From Bosea sp. (in: a-proteobacteria) (lineage in GTDB: Bacteria > Pseudomonadota > Alphaproteobacteria > Rhizobiales > Beijerinckiaceae), in contig NZ_JAMLIX010000001.1 of assembly GCF_023953965.1 (NCBI RefSeq), forward strand, positions 2,976,501 through 3,040,500: DNA of 64,000 nt, given 5' to 3'. A program made the position numbers and the translations under genes. This document shows positions 18,334-27,931 of this stretch, piece by piece (the first letter of the stretch is position 1; every line of letters starts with the position of its first letter). A model generated the notes under the pieces. It made no database searches. It saw nothing but the letters and a program-made list of their open reading frames with translations, and was not told the origin of the DNA.

Positions 18334-20838
18334 TCAGGCCATCGCCGCCTTCACCGTCTCGACGAGCTGCTTCATGGTGAAGGGCTTGGGCAGGAAGTGG
18401 AAATCCTCGCCCTCGGGCAGGTTCTTGCGGAAGGCTTCCTCGGCATAGCCCGAGACGAAGACGACCTTGGTGTTCGGGTTGCGCTTGCGCAATTCGCCGA
18501 GCAGTGTCGGGCCGTCCATCTCCGGCATCACCACGTCGGAGACGACGAGGTCGATCTTGCCGTCGTTCTGGAGGAAGAGGTCGAGCGCCTCGACGCCGGA
18601 CGCCGCCTCGTGGACGGTATAGCCGCGCGAGACCAGCATGCGGGCGTTCAGCGCACGCACCGCGTCCTCGTCCTCGACCAGCAGGATGACGCCGGCGCCG
18701 GTGTGGTCGGCGGCGAGCTTCTTCGGCGCTTCCTTGGCCGCGGCCTCGGCGGCGATCTCCTCCTGGCTCGGGACATGGCGCGGCAGGAAGATGCGGAAGG
18801 CGGTGCCCTTGCCGATGGTCGAATCGACGAAGACGTAGCCGCCGGTCTGCTTGACGATGCCGTAGACCATCGAGAGGCCAAGCCCCGTGCCCTTGCCGAC
18901 CTCCTTGGTGGTGAAGAAGGGCTCGAAGATCTTGTCGAGATGCTCCTGCGGGATGCCGGTGCCGCTGTCCTCGACCTCGAGCAGCACGTAGTCGTCGGCC
19001 GGCAGGGCGTCCTGGCCGAAGGAGGCGCAGTCCTCGTGGGCGACGTTGCGGGTGCGCACGGTGAGCTTGCCGCCGTCTGACATGGCGTCGCGGGCGTTGA
19101 CGGCGAGATTGACGATGACCTGCTCGAGTTGGCCGAGATCGGCCTTGACCGGCCAGAGATCGCGGCCCTGGCGCACGTCGAGCGTGACCTTGTCGGCGAC
19201 GACGCGCTTCAGCATCAGCGACAGGTCGGAGAGCACCTCGCCGAGCTCCAGCACCTGCGGGCGCAGCGTCTGGCGGCGCGAGAAGGCGAGCAGCTGCCTG
19301 ACCAGCGCCGCGGCGCGGTAGGCGTTCTGCTTGATCTGCATGATGTCCGGGAAGGACGGATCGGTCGGCCGGTGGCTCGCCAGCAGGAATTCCGAGGCGT
19401 TGATGATGACCTGCAGCACGTTGTTGAAGTCGTGCGCGATGCCGCCGGCGAGCTGGCCGACCGCCTGCATCTTGCCGGCCTGGTCCATGTTGTCGCGCAG
19501 CTTGCGCTCGGCGGTGGTTTCCAGCGCATAGACGATGGCGCGCTCGCCGTCATTGCCCTCGGTGCCGGTGACGGGGGCGAGATAGAGCTTGGCCGAGCGG
19601 CCGTCCTCGCCGGCGAGCGCGAGGTCGAGCGCAGGGCCGCCGGAGCGGCCCGCCACCACCTCGGCCAGCGCCTGTTCGAGCCCGGCGCTGGCGGCGACGA
19701 GGTCGTGGATGCTGCGCGGCCTGAGGCCCGCCGGGGTCAGCCGGGCGAAGGCGGCGTTGGCGTGCAGGATCGCGCCGGTCTCGTCGACGGTGGCGATCGC
19801 CATCGGCGTCGAATGGAAGAAGCGGGCGAAGCGGACCTCGGCGTCGCTGCCGCCATCGGCCCCGGCCTCGCCGGCGGCGCGGTTGAGGACGAGCGTGCGC
19901 GAGGGGCCGGCGCGGCCGTCCTGGCCGAAGGCGACCTGATGGTGCAGCCGCACGGGCAGGGGCGTGCCGTTGCGGCGCTTCAGATCGACGTCGAGCACCT
20001 CGATGCGGACGTCGCCGGGCTGGCCGCTGATCGCCTGGATCAGCGCCGCGGCCGAGGGCGTGCAGACATCGTCGAGATGCAGGCCGCCGGAGCCGAAGCG
20101 GGCGAGGTCGAAATCGAGCCAGCCCGAGAGGGTGGCGTTGAGATAGGAGACCTCGCCGTCGGCATCGATCGAGATGAAGCCGGCCGGCGCGTGGTCGAGA
20201 TAGTCGATGGCGTGCTGGAGCTCCTGGAAGGCGTTCTCCTGGCGCTCGCGCTCGGGCGTGATGTCGGAGACCGACCAGAGCGTGGCGGTCGAGGCCTGGC
20301 GTCGCACGGGGGCGACCCGGACGCGATACCAGCCGACCTCGCCGCGCCCGTTGAGCGCCGGCTCCAGCCGGACCTCCTCGACGAGGCGGCGATGGTCGCG
20401 CGCGGCGGTGGCGAGGCGGTAGATCGCCTCCGAGACGTCGGCGCGCCCGGTCAGAAGCCGGCCGACCGGCTTGACGTCGTTCGCGCCCGTCGCGCCGGCG
20501 AGCGTGAGATAGGCCTCGTTGGCATAGACGATCTCGGTCTCGCTCTCGGTTACCACGATGCCGTCGTCGGCATGGTCGACGATGGTCTTGGTCAGGTCGT
20601 TGCGGGCGGCGCGGCCGGAGAACTGCACGAGCCCGATGGCGAAGGCGAAGAGGCCGAAGACGCCGACGACGGAGAGCAGCGCGAGCAGGCCCAGGATCAG
20701 CGGCTGCGCCCATTCGTTGGCGAGGAAGCCGAGCGCGATCGCCGCGCCCACGAGCAGCGCCGCCACGAACAGGATGATCCCGATATGGCCGGGCTTGTCG
20801 GAGCGATCGATCGTGGTGGTCGCCGTGGTGCCGCTCAT
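18334..20838 (-). CDS. cckA: Cell-cycle hybrid histidine kinase CckA
   Basis: 834 aa. CckA feeds phosphate through ChpT to CtrA, controlling cell cycle and flagellar genes in alphaproteobacteria. Two membrane helices lie in the first 75 residues. PAS-like domains follow (one begins at [20 protein letters not shown]). Then come the HisKA dimerisation helix with the phospho-acceptor His in [11 protein letters not shown], an HATPase domain ([30 protein letters not shown]) and a C-terminal receiver domain with the phospho-Asp in [16 protein letters not shown] 20838 (MSGTTATTT) is preferred over the open frame to 20901. It is followed on the same strand order by flagellar genes. Confidence 0.96.
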   Translation of the reverse strand: MSGTTATTTIDRSDKPGHIGIILFVAALLVGAAIALGFLANEWAQPLILGLLALLSVVGVFGLFAFAIGLVQFSGRAARNDLTKTIVDHADDGIVVTESETEIVYANEAYLTLAGATGANDVKPVGRLLTGRADVSEAIYRLATAARDHRRLVEEVRLEPALNGRGEVGWYRVRVAPVRRQASTATLWSVSDITPERERQENAFQELQHAIDYLDHAPAGFISIDADGEVSYLNATLSGWLDFDLARFGSGGLHLDDVCTPSAAALIQAISGQPGDVRIEVLDVDLKRRNGTPLPVRLHHQVAFGQDGRAGPSRTLVLNRAAGEAGADGGSDAEVRFARFFHSTPMAIATVDETGAILHANAAFARLTPAGLRPRSIHDLVAASAGLEQALAEVVAGRSGGPALDLALAGEDGRSAKLYLAPVTGTEGNDGERAIVYALETTAERKLRDNMDQAGKMQAVGQLAGGIAHDFNNVLQVIINASEFLLASHRPTDPSFPDIMQIKQNAYRAAALVRQLLAFSRRQTLRPQVLELGEVLSDLSLMLKRVVADKVTLDVRQGRDLWPVKADLGQLEQVIVNLAVNARDAMSDGGKLTVRTRNVAHEDCASFGQDALPADDYVLLEVEDSGTGIPQEHLDKIFEPFFTTKEVGKGTGLGLSMVYGIVKQTGGYVFVDSTIGKGTAFRIFLPRHVPSQEEIAAEAAAKEAPKKLAADHTGAGVILLVEDEDAVRALNARMLVSRGYTVHEAASGVEALDLFLQNDGKIDLVVSDVVMPEMDGPTLLGELRKRNPNTKVVFVSGYAEEAFRKNLPEGEDFHFLPKPFTMKQLVETVKAAMA

Positions 20839-20911
20839 TGCGGTGGAGTCCGTTCCCTTGCGGCCGCGCCTTGAGGGCGGGCGGCCAAACTTCCTTCGCA
20901 TCCGATTTGAG

Positions 20912-21979
20912 TTAGGCGCGCCGGCCCTTCAGGCGCAAGACGTATCCGATGACTTCGGCGACCGCCTGGTAGTGTTCGACAGGAATTTCTGCGTCGATCT
21001 CGACCCGGGCGTAGAGCGCGCGCGCGAGCGGCGGGTTCTCGACGATCGGCACGCGGTGCTCGCCGGCGACCTCGCGGATCTTCAGGGCGAGCGCGTCGAC
21101 GCCCTTGGCGAGGCAGACCGGCGCCGCCATGCCGGGCTCGTAGCGCAGCGCGACCGCGAAATGGGTCGGGTTGGTGATGATCACGGTCGCATCGGGCACC
21201 GCCGCCATCATCCGCCGCCGGACGCGCTGGGCGCGGATCTGGCGCAGCTTCGCCTTGACCTCGGGGTTGCCTTCCGAGTTCTTGTATTCGTCCTTGAGCT
21301 CCTGCTTGGTCATCTTCTGGCGCTGGTACCAGGAGAAGCGCTGCCAGACGAAGTCGCCGATGGCGATGACGGCGAAGAGGGCCAGAACCGTGCCCATCAG
21401 CTTGACGGCGAGCGTCAGCGCCGCCGGCATCAGCGCTTCGACGTTCATCTGCGCGAAGGCTTCGAGCCGGTCATGCTCGCCCCAGAGGGTGTACCAGACG
21501 ACGATGCCGATCAGCGAGGTCTTGGCGAGGCCCTTGGCGAAATTGATCCAGGCGTCCTTGCCGAACATCCGCTTGGCGCCGGCCATCGGCGAGATGCGGT
21601 TGAACTTCGGCATCAGCGGATCGAGCGTCCAGAGCGGCTTGTGCTGGATCAGCGCGCCGACGAGCGCCGCGCAGAGGATGAAGGCGAAGGGCAGGCCGAG
21701 CGCCATGAAGCCGGTGAGCACGCCCTGCCGCGTGACCTGCATGAAGGCGGCGCCGTCGGAGGGGATCTGATGCGCGTTCATCAGGAAGGCGCGCAGCGAC
21801 AGCATCGACTCGCGCGCCGACCAGCCGGCGGCGACGAGCAGCGCGAGCGTGAAGCCGCTAAGCACGAAGAAGGTGCCGATCTCCTGCGATCGGGGAACGT
21901 CGCCCTTCTCGGCGGCCTCGTCCAGCTTTCGCTGGGTCGGGTCCTCTGTCCTGTCTTCCTTGTCGGCTTCCTCCGCCAT
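20912..21979 (-). CDS. flhB: Flagellar export switch protein FlhB
   Basis: 355 aa. FlhB is part of the flagellar type III export gate and, after self-cleavage, switches export from rod/hook to filament substrates. The N-terminal EDKTEDPT-like start (KEDRTEDPTQRKLDEAAEKGDVPRS, quoted in part) and four membrane helices are followed by the cytoplasmic domain. The autocleavage motif is N270-PTH (TNPTHFAVALRY). It lies 7 bp after fliR in the same operon (fliR stop to flhB ATG 21979). Standard length and no irregularities. Confidence 0.97.
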   Translation of the reverse strand: MAEEADKEDRTEDPTQRKLDEAAEKGDVPRSQEIGTFFVLSGFTLALLVAAGWSARESMLSLRAFLMNAHQIPSDGAAFMQVTRQGVLTGFMALGLPFAFILCAALVGALIQHKPLWTLDPLMPKFNRISPMAGAKRMFGKDAWINFAKGLAKTSLIGIVVWYTLWGEHDRLEAFAQMNVEALMPAALTLAVKLMGTVLALFAVIAIGDFVWQRFSWYQRQKMTKQELKDEYKNSEGNPEVKAKLRQIRAQRVRRRMMAAVPDATVIITNPTHFAVALRYEPGMAAPVCLAKGVDALALKIREVAGEHRVPIVENPPLARALYARVEIDAEIPVEHYQAVAEVIGYVLRLKGRRA

Positions 21980-21986
21980 GCCAGCC

Positions 21987-22742
21987 TCAGCCGGTGAACT
22001 GGCGCAGGAAGGCGCCGAGATCGTCGAGGAAGACGCTCATCATCACGCCGAGCACGACGAGGAGGACGAGCATGCCGCCCATGATCGAGGCCGGCATGGC
22101 GAGGAAGAACACCTGCAACTGCGGCATCATCCGCGCCAGCACGCCCAGGCCCAGGTTGAACAGCATGCCGAAGATGAGGAAGGGCGCCGAAATCTGGACG
22201 GCGAGGGCGAAGCCGCGCGCCGTCGAGCGCACGGCCAGCGCCATCGCGTCGGTGAGGTTAAGCGCGCCGCCGGGCGGCAGCAGGCGATAGCTCTCATGGA
22301 TCGCGGCGATGGCGATGTGGTGCAGGTCGGTGGTCAGGATCAGCGTGATGCCGAGCATCGTCAGGAAATTGCCGATCGCGGGGTTCTGCATGCCGCCGGT
22401 CGGATCGACCGTCATCGCGAAGCCGAGCCCCATCGACTGGGCGACGAGCGTCCCGGCGGTCTGCAGGCAGGCCATGATCAGCCGGGCGGAAAGCCCGATC
22501 AGCAGGCCGATCAGAACCTCGCCGACGAGGAGCGCGACGACGCCGGACGCGTCGGCCGGGACGCTGAGCGTGGGCCGCAGCATGGGCACGATCATCAGCG
22601 CGACGAAGAAGGCGAGCGACAGCCGCGCGCGCGAGAAGATGAAGCGCTCGCCGATGCCGGGCATCAGCATGACGAGCGTGCCGACCCGCGCGAAGACGAG
22701 CACGAAAAGGGCGCTGATCTCGGGCAGGATCGCGATCTTCAT
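21987..22742 (-). CDS. fliR: Flagellar export gate protein FliR
   Basis: 251 aa, six predicted membrane helices. FliR forms the export-gate pore with FliP and FliQ. The opening LPEISALFVLVFARVGTLV (quoted in part) and the conserved MGLGFAMTVDP segment are characteristic. Start MKIAIL at 22742 matches homologues. An in-frame ATG at 22802 overlaps the fliQ stop by 4 nt, which would add 20 residues and give direct translational coupling; the shorter form is preferred on homologue length. It sits between fliQ and flhB. Confidence 0.95.
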   Translation of the reverse strand: MKIAILPEISALFVLVFARVGTLVMLMPGIGERFIFSRARLSLAFFVALMIVPMLRPTLSVPADASGVVALLVGEVLIGLLIGLSARLIMACLQTAGTLVAQSMGLGFAMTVDPTGGMQNPAIGNFLTMLGITLILTTDLHHIAIAAIHESYRLLPPGGALNLTDAMALAVRSTARGFALAVQISAPFLIFGMLFNLGLGVLARMMPQLQVFFLAMPASIMGGMLVLLVVLGVMMSVFLDDLGAFLRQFTG

Positions 22743-22798
22743 CGTGCCGCGGGCACCTTCGCGCCAACAGGGTCGCGCCGGCCGCAGGGCGGGCGCGA

Positions 22799-23065
22799 TC
22801 ATCCGCCCGTGGCGATTCGGGCGGCGACTCGTCCCATATAACCCGCCAGCGCATCGCCCATGAACGGCAGAAACAGCAGCAGCGCGGCGAAGACGGCGAG
22901 GATCTTCGGCACGAAGACCAGCGTCTGCTCCTGGATCTGCGTCAGCGCCTGGACGAGCGAGACCGAAAGGCCGACCGCGAGCGCGATCGCCATCAGCGGC
23001 CCGCCGACCTTGAGGAAGACGATGATGCCGTCGCGGGCGATGTCGAGGATGGCGCCGGACGTCAT
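22799..23065 (-). CDS. fliQ: Flagellar export gate protein FliQ
   Basis: 88 aa, two hydrophobic helices, the standard FliQ length. The segments KVGGPLMAIALAVGLSVSL and ALTQIQEQTLVFVPKI match the family (QAxTQIxExTLxFxPK). It assembles with FliP and FliR in the export gate. ATG 23065 shares one base with the fliE stop (TGATG), so the genes are coupled. It belongs to the flgB-flgC-fliE-fliQ-fliR-flhB operon. Confidence 0.96.
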   Translation of the reverse strand: MTSGAILDIARDGIIVFLKVGGPLMAIALAVGLSVSLVQALTQIQEQTLVFVPKILAVFAALLLFLPFMGDALAGYMGRVAARIATGG

Positions 23066-23385
23066 CAGACCGGCATCCGCATGATTTCCTCGTAAGCGGC
23101 GATCACCCGGTCGCGCACCGCGACCAGGGTCTCGATCGCCGCCTCGCTTTCGGCGACCGCCGTCACGACGTTGACGAGATCGGCCTGGCCGCCGGCGACG
23201 CTCGCGGCCTGGACATCGGCCTTGCGCCCGGCTTCCGCCGTGGCATCGAGCGCCTTGCCGAGCAGGGCGGAGAAATCCGTCCCGCCCGCTTCCGCGCCGC
23301 CCGTGAGCGGCTTGCGCATCAGATTGCCGGCCCCCATCCCCTTGATGGAGGCATAGGCGCCCGCGGCGAAACCGGGAGTGGCCAT
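23065..23385 (-). CDS. fliE: Flagellar hook-basal body protein FliE
   Basis: 106 aa. FliE joins the MS ring to the rod and is the first rod protein exported. Recognised from the C-terminal region (VNVVTAVAESEAAIETLVAVRDRVIAAYEEIMRMPV, quoted in parts: ESEAAIETLVAVRDR and AYEEIMRMPV), the usual FliE ending. The N-terminal part is small-residue rich. It lies 18 bp after flgC and overlaps the fliQ start by one base. Confidence 0.94.
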   Translation of the reverse strand: MATPGFAAGAYASIKGMGAGNLMRKPLTGGAEAGGTDFSALLGKALDATAEAGRKADVQAASVAGGQADLVNVVTAVAESEAAIETLVAVRDRVIAAYEEIMRMPV

Positions 23386-23403
23386 GGCGGTTCAAATCCT
23401 CGT

Positions 23404-23814
23404 TCAGGCGCGCAGGATGTCGATGGTGCGCTGGATCATCCGCCGGGTGGAGGAGATCAGGTTGAGATTGGCCTCGTAGCTGCGCTGGGCCTCGCGCATG
23501 TCGACCATCTCGACGAGCGCGTTGACGTTCGGCATCTTGACGTCGCCATTGGCGTCGGCGGCCGGGTTGCCCGGCTCGTGCTTGACCCTGAAGGCGCTCT
23601 GGTCGCGCCTGACCGTGCCGAGCGCGACGAGCTGGGCGTCGAGCGTGCGGTCGAAATGGCGCTGGAAGGTCGGGACCTTGCGGCGATAGGGCTCGGCGCC
23701 GGGGCGCTCGGGGCCGGAATCGGCGTTGGCGATGTTCTCCGAGATGACGCGTATGCGCCCGGACTGGCTGCGCAGGCCCGAAGCCGCGACGGCGATGCTC
23801 TTGATCAGGTCCAT
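23404..23814 (-). CDS. flgC: Flagellar proximal rod protein FlgC
   Basis: 136 aa, a rod protein exported through the type III apparatus. The N-terminal flagellar rod motif with ENIANADS is present. So is the C-terminal MPNVNALVEMVDMREAQRSYEANLNLI segment (in part: VNALVEMVDMREAQRSY). It starts three bases after the flgB stop, suggesting coupled translation, and precedes fliE. Confidence 0.96.
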   Translation of the reverse strand: MDLIKSIAVAASGLRSQSGRIRVISENIANADSGPERPGAEPYRRKVPTFQRHFDRTLDAQLVALGTVRRDQSAFRVKHEPGNPAADANGDVKMPNVNALVEMVDMREAQRSYEANLNLISSTRRMIQRTIDILRA

Positions 23815-23817
23815 GGC

Positions 23818-24219
23818 TTAACGCCCTTTCCCGATCGCGATCTTCATCAGGCCGAGCCCCTTGCTGTAGAGCGAGGCGGCGAGCTGGTAGTCCGACTGGT
23901 TCTGCGCGACCTTGAGCATCTCGTCCTCGAGGTTCACCGCATTGCCGTTGGGTGTGGTCTCGAAGCGCGGCGCGCCCGTGCCGTCGAAGCCGCCATTGGC
24001 GGTCGTGAGGCTCATATGGCCGGCATTGGTCTGGGTGAGCGTAACCCCGGCCCGGGCCGGATCGAGGCCGGGGGGCTTGAGATCGAGCGGGCGGAAGCCG
24101 GGGCTGTCGGCGTTGGCGACGTTCTCGGCAAGCACCTTCTGGCGCGACTGCTGGTAGTGCATGCGCAGCTTCAGGGCCTGCATCAGGCCGCCGCTGAGGC
24201 TCAAGCCGTCGTTCGCCAT
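23818..24219 (-). CDS. flgB: Flagellar proximal rod protein FlgB
   Basis: 133 aa rod protein. The N-terminal pattern LAENVANADSPGFRPLDLK is the classic FlgB signature, and a C-terminal NLEDEMLKVAQNQSDYQLA helix completes the fold. It is the first gene of the flgB-C-fliE-Q-R-flhB operon. ATG 24219 has GGGGAGCACGAG upstream. A CtrA box lies 68 bp further upstream, between this gene and the divergent fliO. Confidence 0.96.
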   Translation of the reverse strand: MANDGLSLSGGLMQALKLRMHYQQSRQKVLAENVANADSPGFRPLDLKPPGLDPARAGVTLTQTNAGHMSLTTANGGFDGTGAPRFETTPNGNAVNLEDEMLKVAQNQSDYQLAASLYSKGLGLMKIAIGKGR

Positions 24220-24286
24220 GGCTCGTGCTCCCCGTTTCCGCAGCCGGCAGGGCCGGTCAACTCGGCAAATCCTGCCGGGTGCATGG

Positions 24287-24301
24287 TTAACATCCGGTTA
24301 A
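24287..24301. promoter_or_regulatory. CtrA-binding site between divergent flgB and fliO operons
   Basis: TTAA-CATCCGG-TTAA is an exact TTAA-N7-TTAA match to the CtrA full site. A TTAACCAC half-site follows at 24326-24333. Early flagellar operons are CtrA targets in several alphaproteobacteria. The position between two divergent flagellar operons supports regulation of both. Confidence 0.72.
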
Positions 24302-24445
24302 AGGAACCGCGTTTCGCAGGTGTGGTTAACCACGCGTTCACCATGTTTCCCGATCCCGAAAGCGTTATGCTATAGCCCGATGTTGAAGCAGGGGCGGGAC
24401 TTCGAGGCCGTCCGGGCCGCCGTCGCGTGAAGAGGCAGACAGACC

Positions 24446-25732
24446 TTGCAGAGCTTGTTCGGATTGGAACTCTCGACCGCGCAGAAGGTGATTGTCGCCT
24501 CTGTCGTCATTCTGGTGCTTCTCGCGCTGCTCGGGCTGTTCGTGCGGCAGATCCAGGGCGGGCGCCTCAGGCTGCGCGGCCAGGCCGGCGGGCGCCAGCG
24601 CCAGCCCAGGCTCGGCGTCGTCGACACCTACGATCTCGACCGCCAGCGCCAGCTCGTCCTGATCCGGCGCGACAATATCGAGCACCTGCTGATGATCGGC
24701 GGCGCGTCGGACGTGGTGGTCGAGACCAATATCCTGCGCAGCGGCGGGCGTTCCGCCCAGCCGGCCTATGCCGAGGCCGCCCCGGCGGACCGGCCGCTGC
24801 CGCCCTTCGAGACCTTGGTGCCGCCGAGCGAGCCGGCGATGCGGGCCGGCGACGAGGCGCGCCGGGCCGGGCTCGAGGCGCCCGATGTGCTGCCGCCCCT
24901 GCCGAGCCGCCCCGTCCCGGTTCCGGCGGAGGCCGTGGCGCCCATCGCCGCCGCGGCTGCCGGCGTCACGGCCGCGCTCGGCGCCATCGCCGCGGAGCGG
25001 GCCGAGCCCGCCGCTCCGGTCGCACCCGTCACCACCGGCCCGGCGCCGAGCTTCGCGCGCGAGCATGCGCCGGCGCCCGCCGTCAGCCCCGGCGAGCTCG
25101 ACGACATGACCCGCCAGCTCGAGGAGGCGCTGAAGCGGCCCTTCTCCGCCGTGCGCCCGGCCAAGCCCGCCGGCGAGGCGCCCGCCATGGAGCCGCCCGC
25201 CCCGGAGCAGAAGCCCGCCGCGATGCCGTTCCCCGAGATTCAGGCCCCGCCGGTGGAGGCGGTGGTGCCCGTCGCCATGCCGCCCGAACCCGAGCCCGAG
25301 CCCGTGGCGCCGCCGGCTCCGGCCGCTCCGCCGCGCCAGAAGCCGGTCCCGAGCGAGGTCGAGGCGGAGCTTGCCGCGGCGCTCGGGCTGACGCTGGAGC
25401 GCATCGCTCCCTCGCCGCCCGAGCCCGTGCTACCCGAACCTCTGCCGCCCGAGCCCGTGCTGGCCGAGCCCGGCCCGGTCGAGGTGCCCGCGCCGGAGCC
25501 CGAGCCCCCGGCGCCCGAGCCGGTCGTCGAGGACGAGCCCGCTCCGGATGAACCGGCTGCGGTTGACGCTGTTGCGGAGGAGCCGGGCCCGGTGGAGAGC
25601 CCGACGGTGGAGCCCGAGCCCGAAAAGCCGGCCGAGGAGCCGGCCGCGAAGGAGATCGACCCGTTCTCGGTCGACGCGATCGAGGCCGAATTCGCCCGGC
25701 TGCTCGGTCGCGATCCCAAATCCAGGTCCTGA
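24446..25732 (+). CDS. fliO: FliO-like flagellar biosynthesis protein with long Pro/Glu/Ala tail
   Basis: 428 aa from a TTG start. The N terminus has one membrane helix (residues about 14-32). It is followed by the FliO cytoplasmic domain (RLGVVDTYDLDRQRQLVLIRRDNIEHLLMIGG, quoted in parts: DLDRQRQLVLIRRDN and EHLLMIGGASDVVVETNI). FliO helps assemble the FliP ring. Beyond about residue 95 the protein is a low-complexity stretch of over 270 residues rich in Pro, Glu and Ala. It ends with a conserved-looking helix IEAEFARLLGRDP. FliO proteins are normally much shorter. It is followed by fliP. Confidence 0.85.
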   Translation: MQSLFGLELSTAQKVIVASVVILVLLALLGLFVRQIQGGRLRLRGQAGGRQRQPRLGVVDTYDLDRQRQLVLIRRDNIEHLLMIGGASDVVVETNILRSGGRSAQPAYAEAAPADRPLPPFETLVPPSEPAMRAGDEARRAGLEAPDVLPPLPSRPVPVPAEAVAPIAAAAAGVTAALGAIAAERAEPAAPVAPVTTGPAPSFAREHAPAPAVSPGELDDMTRQLEEALKRPFSAVRPAKPAGEAPAMEPPAPEQKPAAMPFPEIQAPPVEAVVPVAMPPEPEPEPVAPPAPAAPPRQKPVPSEVEAELAAALGLTLERIAPSPPEPVLPEPLPPEPVLAEPGPVEVPAPEPEPPAPEPVVEDEPAPDEPAAVDAVAEEPGPVESPTVEPEPEKPAEEPAAKEIDPFSVDAIEAEFARLLGRDPKSRS

Positions 25733-25818
25733 GCCGAAGGCCGGCCCGGCGGCCATCAACAGGATTGTCGGTCATCCGGCCGTGTCGGCGCTGCGCATCG
25801 GTTGCGCGGCGTTTTCGC

Positions 25819-26637
25819 GTGGCTAGCCTCGGGGCGCCCGATCGATTGAGTCGGGCGGTGGCGGCGCGCGTGGATTCCATCGGCAGGCGAGCGAGGCGGT
25901 ATCGAGGCGGGCGCGCTCTGGCGGCGGCCGTGGCCCTGCTCGTGCTTCAGGCGGGGCCGGCGCTGGCGCAGACGCTGTCGCTCGATCTCGGGCAGGGCGG
26001 GGGCGTGGCGGAGCGGGCGCTGCAGCTCATCGCCGTCATCACGGTCCTGTCGCTGGCGCCGTCGATCCTGATCATGGTGACCTCGTTCACCCGGATCGTC
26101 GTGGTTCTGTCGCTGCTGCGCTCGGCGCTCGGCACGCAGACGGCGCCGCCCAATGCCGTGATCATCGGGCTGTCGCTGTTCCTGACCGGTTTCGTCATGG
26201 CGCCGACGCTGCGGGAAGCCTACACCAACGCCGTCCAGCCGCTGGTCGCCGGCCAGATCCAGCCGCAGCAGGCCTATGAGCGCGGCGTCGTGCCGTTCAG
26301 GACCTTCATGCTCGGCCATGTCCGCGAGAAGGACCTGGCGCTGTTCCTCGACATGTCGCCGGGGCCGCGCCCCGCGCAGCCGCAGGATGTCGGCATCGAG
26401 GTCCTGATCCCCGCCTTCATGATCTCGGAGCTGCGCCGGGCCTTCGAGATCGGCTTCCTGCTGTTCGTGCCCTTCCTGATCATCGACCTCGTCGTCGCCT
26501 CGATCCTGATGTCGGTGGGCATGATGATGCTGCCGCCGGTGACGGTGGCGCTGCCGTTCAAGCTGATCTTCTTCGTGCTGGTCGACGGCTGGGGGCTGGT
26601 CGCGGGCTCGCTGGTGAAGAGTTACGGCAGCGGGTGA
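25819..26637 (+). CDS. fliP: Flagellar export gate protein FliP
   Basis: 272 aa from GTG 25819. Other in-frame starts are TTG 25765 and GTG 25870. FliP forms the core of the export gate. A basic N-terminal region precedes a cleavable-looking signal (LAAAVALLVLQAGPALAQ). The family segments SLAPSILIMVTSFTRIVVVL, the NPNVV-like NAVIIGLSLFLTGF and MSVGMMMLPPVTVALPFK are all present. It is 86 bp after fliO (less if an upstream start is used) and ends 13 bp from the convergent rnd stop. Confidence 0.95.
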   Translation: MASLGAPDRLSRAVAARVDSIGRRARRYRGGRALAAAVALLVLQAGPALAQTLSLDLGQGGGVAERALQLIAVITVLSLAPSILIMVTSFTRIVVVLSLLRSALGTQTAPPNAVIIGLSLFLTGFVMAPTLREAYTNAVQPLVAGQIQPQQAYERGVVPFRTFMLGHVREKDLALFLDMSPGPRPAQPQDVGIEVLIPAFMISELRRAFEIGFLLFVPFLIIDLVVASILMSVGMMMLPPVTVALPFKLIFFVLVDGWGLVAGSLVKSYGSG

Positions 26638-26650
26638 GCGCGGCGAGCCG

Positions 26651-27790
26651 TCAGTTCACCACCACGCGGCCGCGCCTGATGCACAGGCTGAGCGAGCCCT
26701 CCTTCAGCGCCAGCGCCTTGTCGCCGAAGACGCCGCGGCGCCAGCCCTGCAGGGCCGGCACCTCGGCGAGGTCGTCGGAGGCGATCGCCTCGAGATCGTC
26801 GCTGGAGGCGATGATCTTGGGCGCGACGCGCTCGGCCTCCGCCACCGCCTTGAGCAGCACCTTGAGCAGGTCGAGCACCGCGCCGTTGGCCGGCCGGCCG
26901 CGCTCGCGCTCCAGCCGGGGCAGGGTCTTGGGATCGATCGCGGCGGCACGCTCGATCGCGGCGAGGACCTCGGTCCCGTTGCGCGAGCGCTCGAAGCCGT
27001 TGGGCACGGAGCGCAGCTCGGCCAGCGCCGCGGCCGAGTGCGGGCAGCGCTGGACGATGTCCATCAGCGCGTCGTCCTTTAGCACGCGCTGGCGCGGCAC
27101 GTCGCGCGTCTGCGCCTCGCGCTCGCGCCAGGCGGCGACCTCCATCAGCACCGGCAGCTCGCGCGATTTGCGGATGCGGCCCTTCAGGCGCTGCCAGGCG
27201 TTCTCGGGCTTCACCTCATAGGTTGAGGGCGATGCCAGCACGGCCATCTCCTCCGCGACCCAGCCCTCGCGGCCGCTGGCGTCGAGATCGGCCTTCAGCG
27301 CGAGGTAGATGTCGCGCAGATGGGTGACGTCCGATTCGGCATAGGCGAGCTGCGCCTCGCTGAGCGGACGGCGCGACCAGTCGGTGAAGCGCGAGGATTT
27401 GTCGATGCGCGCCTTGGCGAGGTCGTTGGCGAGCTGCTCGTAGCCGACCGAGTCGCCATAGCCGCAGACCATGGCCGCGACCTGCGTGTCGAACAGCGGG
27501 ACGGGCAGCACGCGCCCGAGCAGCCAGACGATCTCGAGGTCCTGCCTCGCCGCATGGAAGACCTTGACGACGTTCTCGTCGACCATCAGCCCGAAGAAGG
27601 GGGCGAGGTCGAGCTCGGGCGCGAGCGGGTCGATCAGCACGGCCTCGTCCGGCGAGGCGAGCTGGATCAGGCACAGCTTCGGATAATAGGTCGTCTCGCG
27701 CAGGAACTCGGTGTCGACCGTGACGAAGGGGTGGCTCGCAAGGCGTTCGCAGGCGGCCGAGAGCGTGGCGGTATCGCTGATCAGATGCAT
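26651..27790 (-). CDS. rnd: Ribonuclease D
   Basis: 379 aa 3'-5' exoribonuclease for tRNA 3' end maturation. The DEDD exonuclease residues are visible: Asp/Glu in [10 protein letters not shown], Asp in [12 protein letters not shown], and the Tyr/Asp segment [15 protein letters not shown]. An HRDC domain occupies the middle (around [21 protein letters not shown], in part), with a second helical domain at the C terminus. ATG 27790 fits homologues ([10 protein letters not shown]). It is divergent from aspS. Confidence 0.95.
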   Translation of the reverse strand: MHLISDTATLSAACERLASHPFVTVDTEFLRETTYYPKLCLIQLASPDEAVLIDPLAPELDLAPFFGLMVDENVVKVFHAARQDLEIVWLLGRVLPVPLFDTQVAAMVCGYGDSVGYEQLANDLAKARIDKSSRFTDWSRRPLSEAQLAYAESDVTHLRDIYLALKADLDASGREGWVAEEMAVLASPSTYEVKPENAWQRLKGRIRKSRELPVLMEVAAWREREAQTRDVPRQRVLKDDALMDIVQRCPHSAAALAELRSVPNGFERSRNGTEVLAAIERAAAIDPKTLPRLERERGRPANGAVLDLLKVLLKAVAEAERVAPKIIASSDDLEAIASDDLAEVPALQGWRRGVFGDKALALKEGSLSLCIRRGRVVVN

Positions 27791-27931
27791 GGTTTGCCCG
27801 TCTTAGCAGACAGAGCCGCAGGATGTCGCGGGCGTTCTTGACATTTCGGACGCGCGCGTGTGCTTAGCCCGCAAGCTTACGGCCGGCCTTTCGGGTCGGC
27901 CTCGACCGCATTTCCGAAAGACAAAAGAGCC

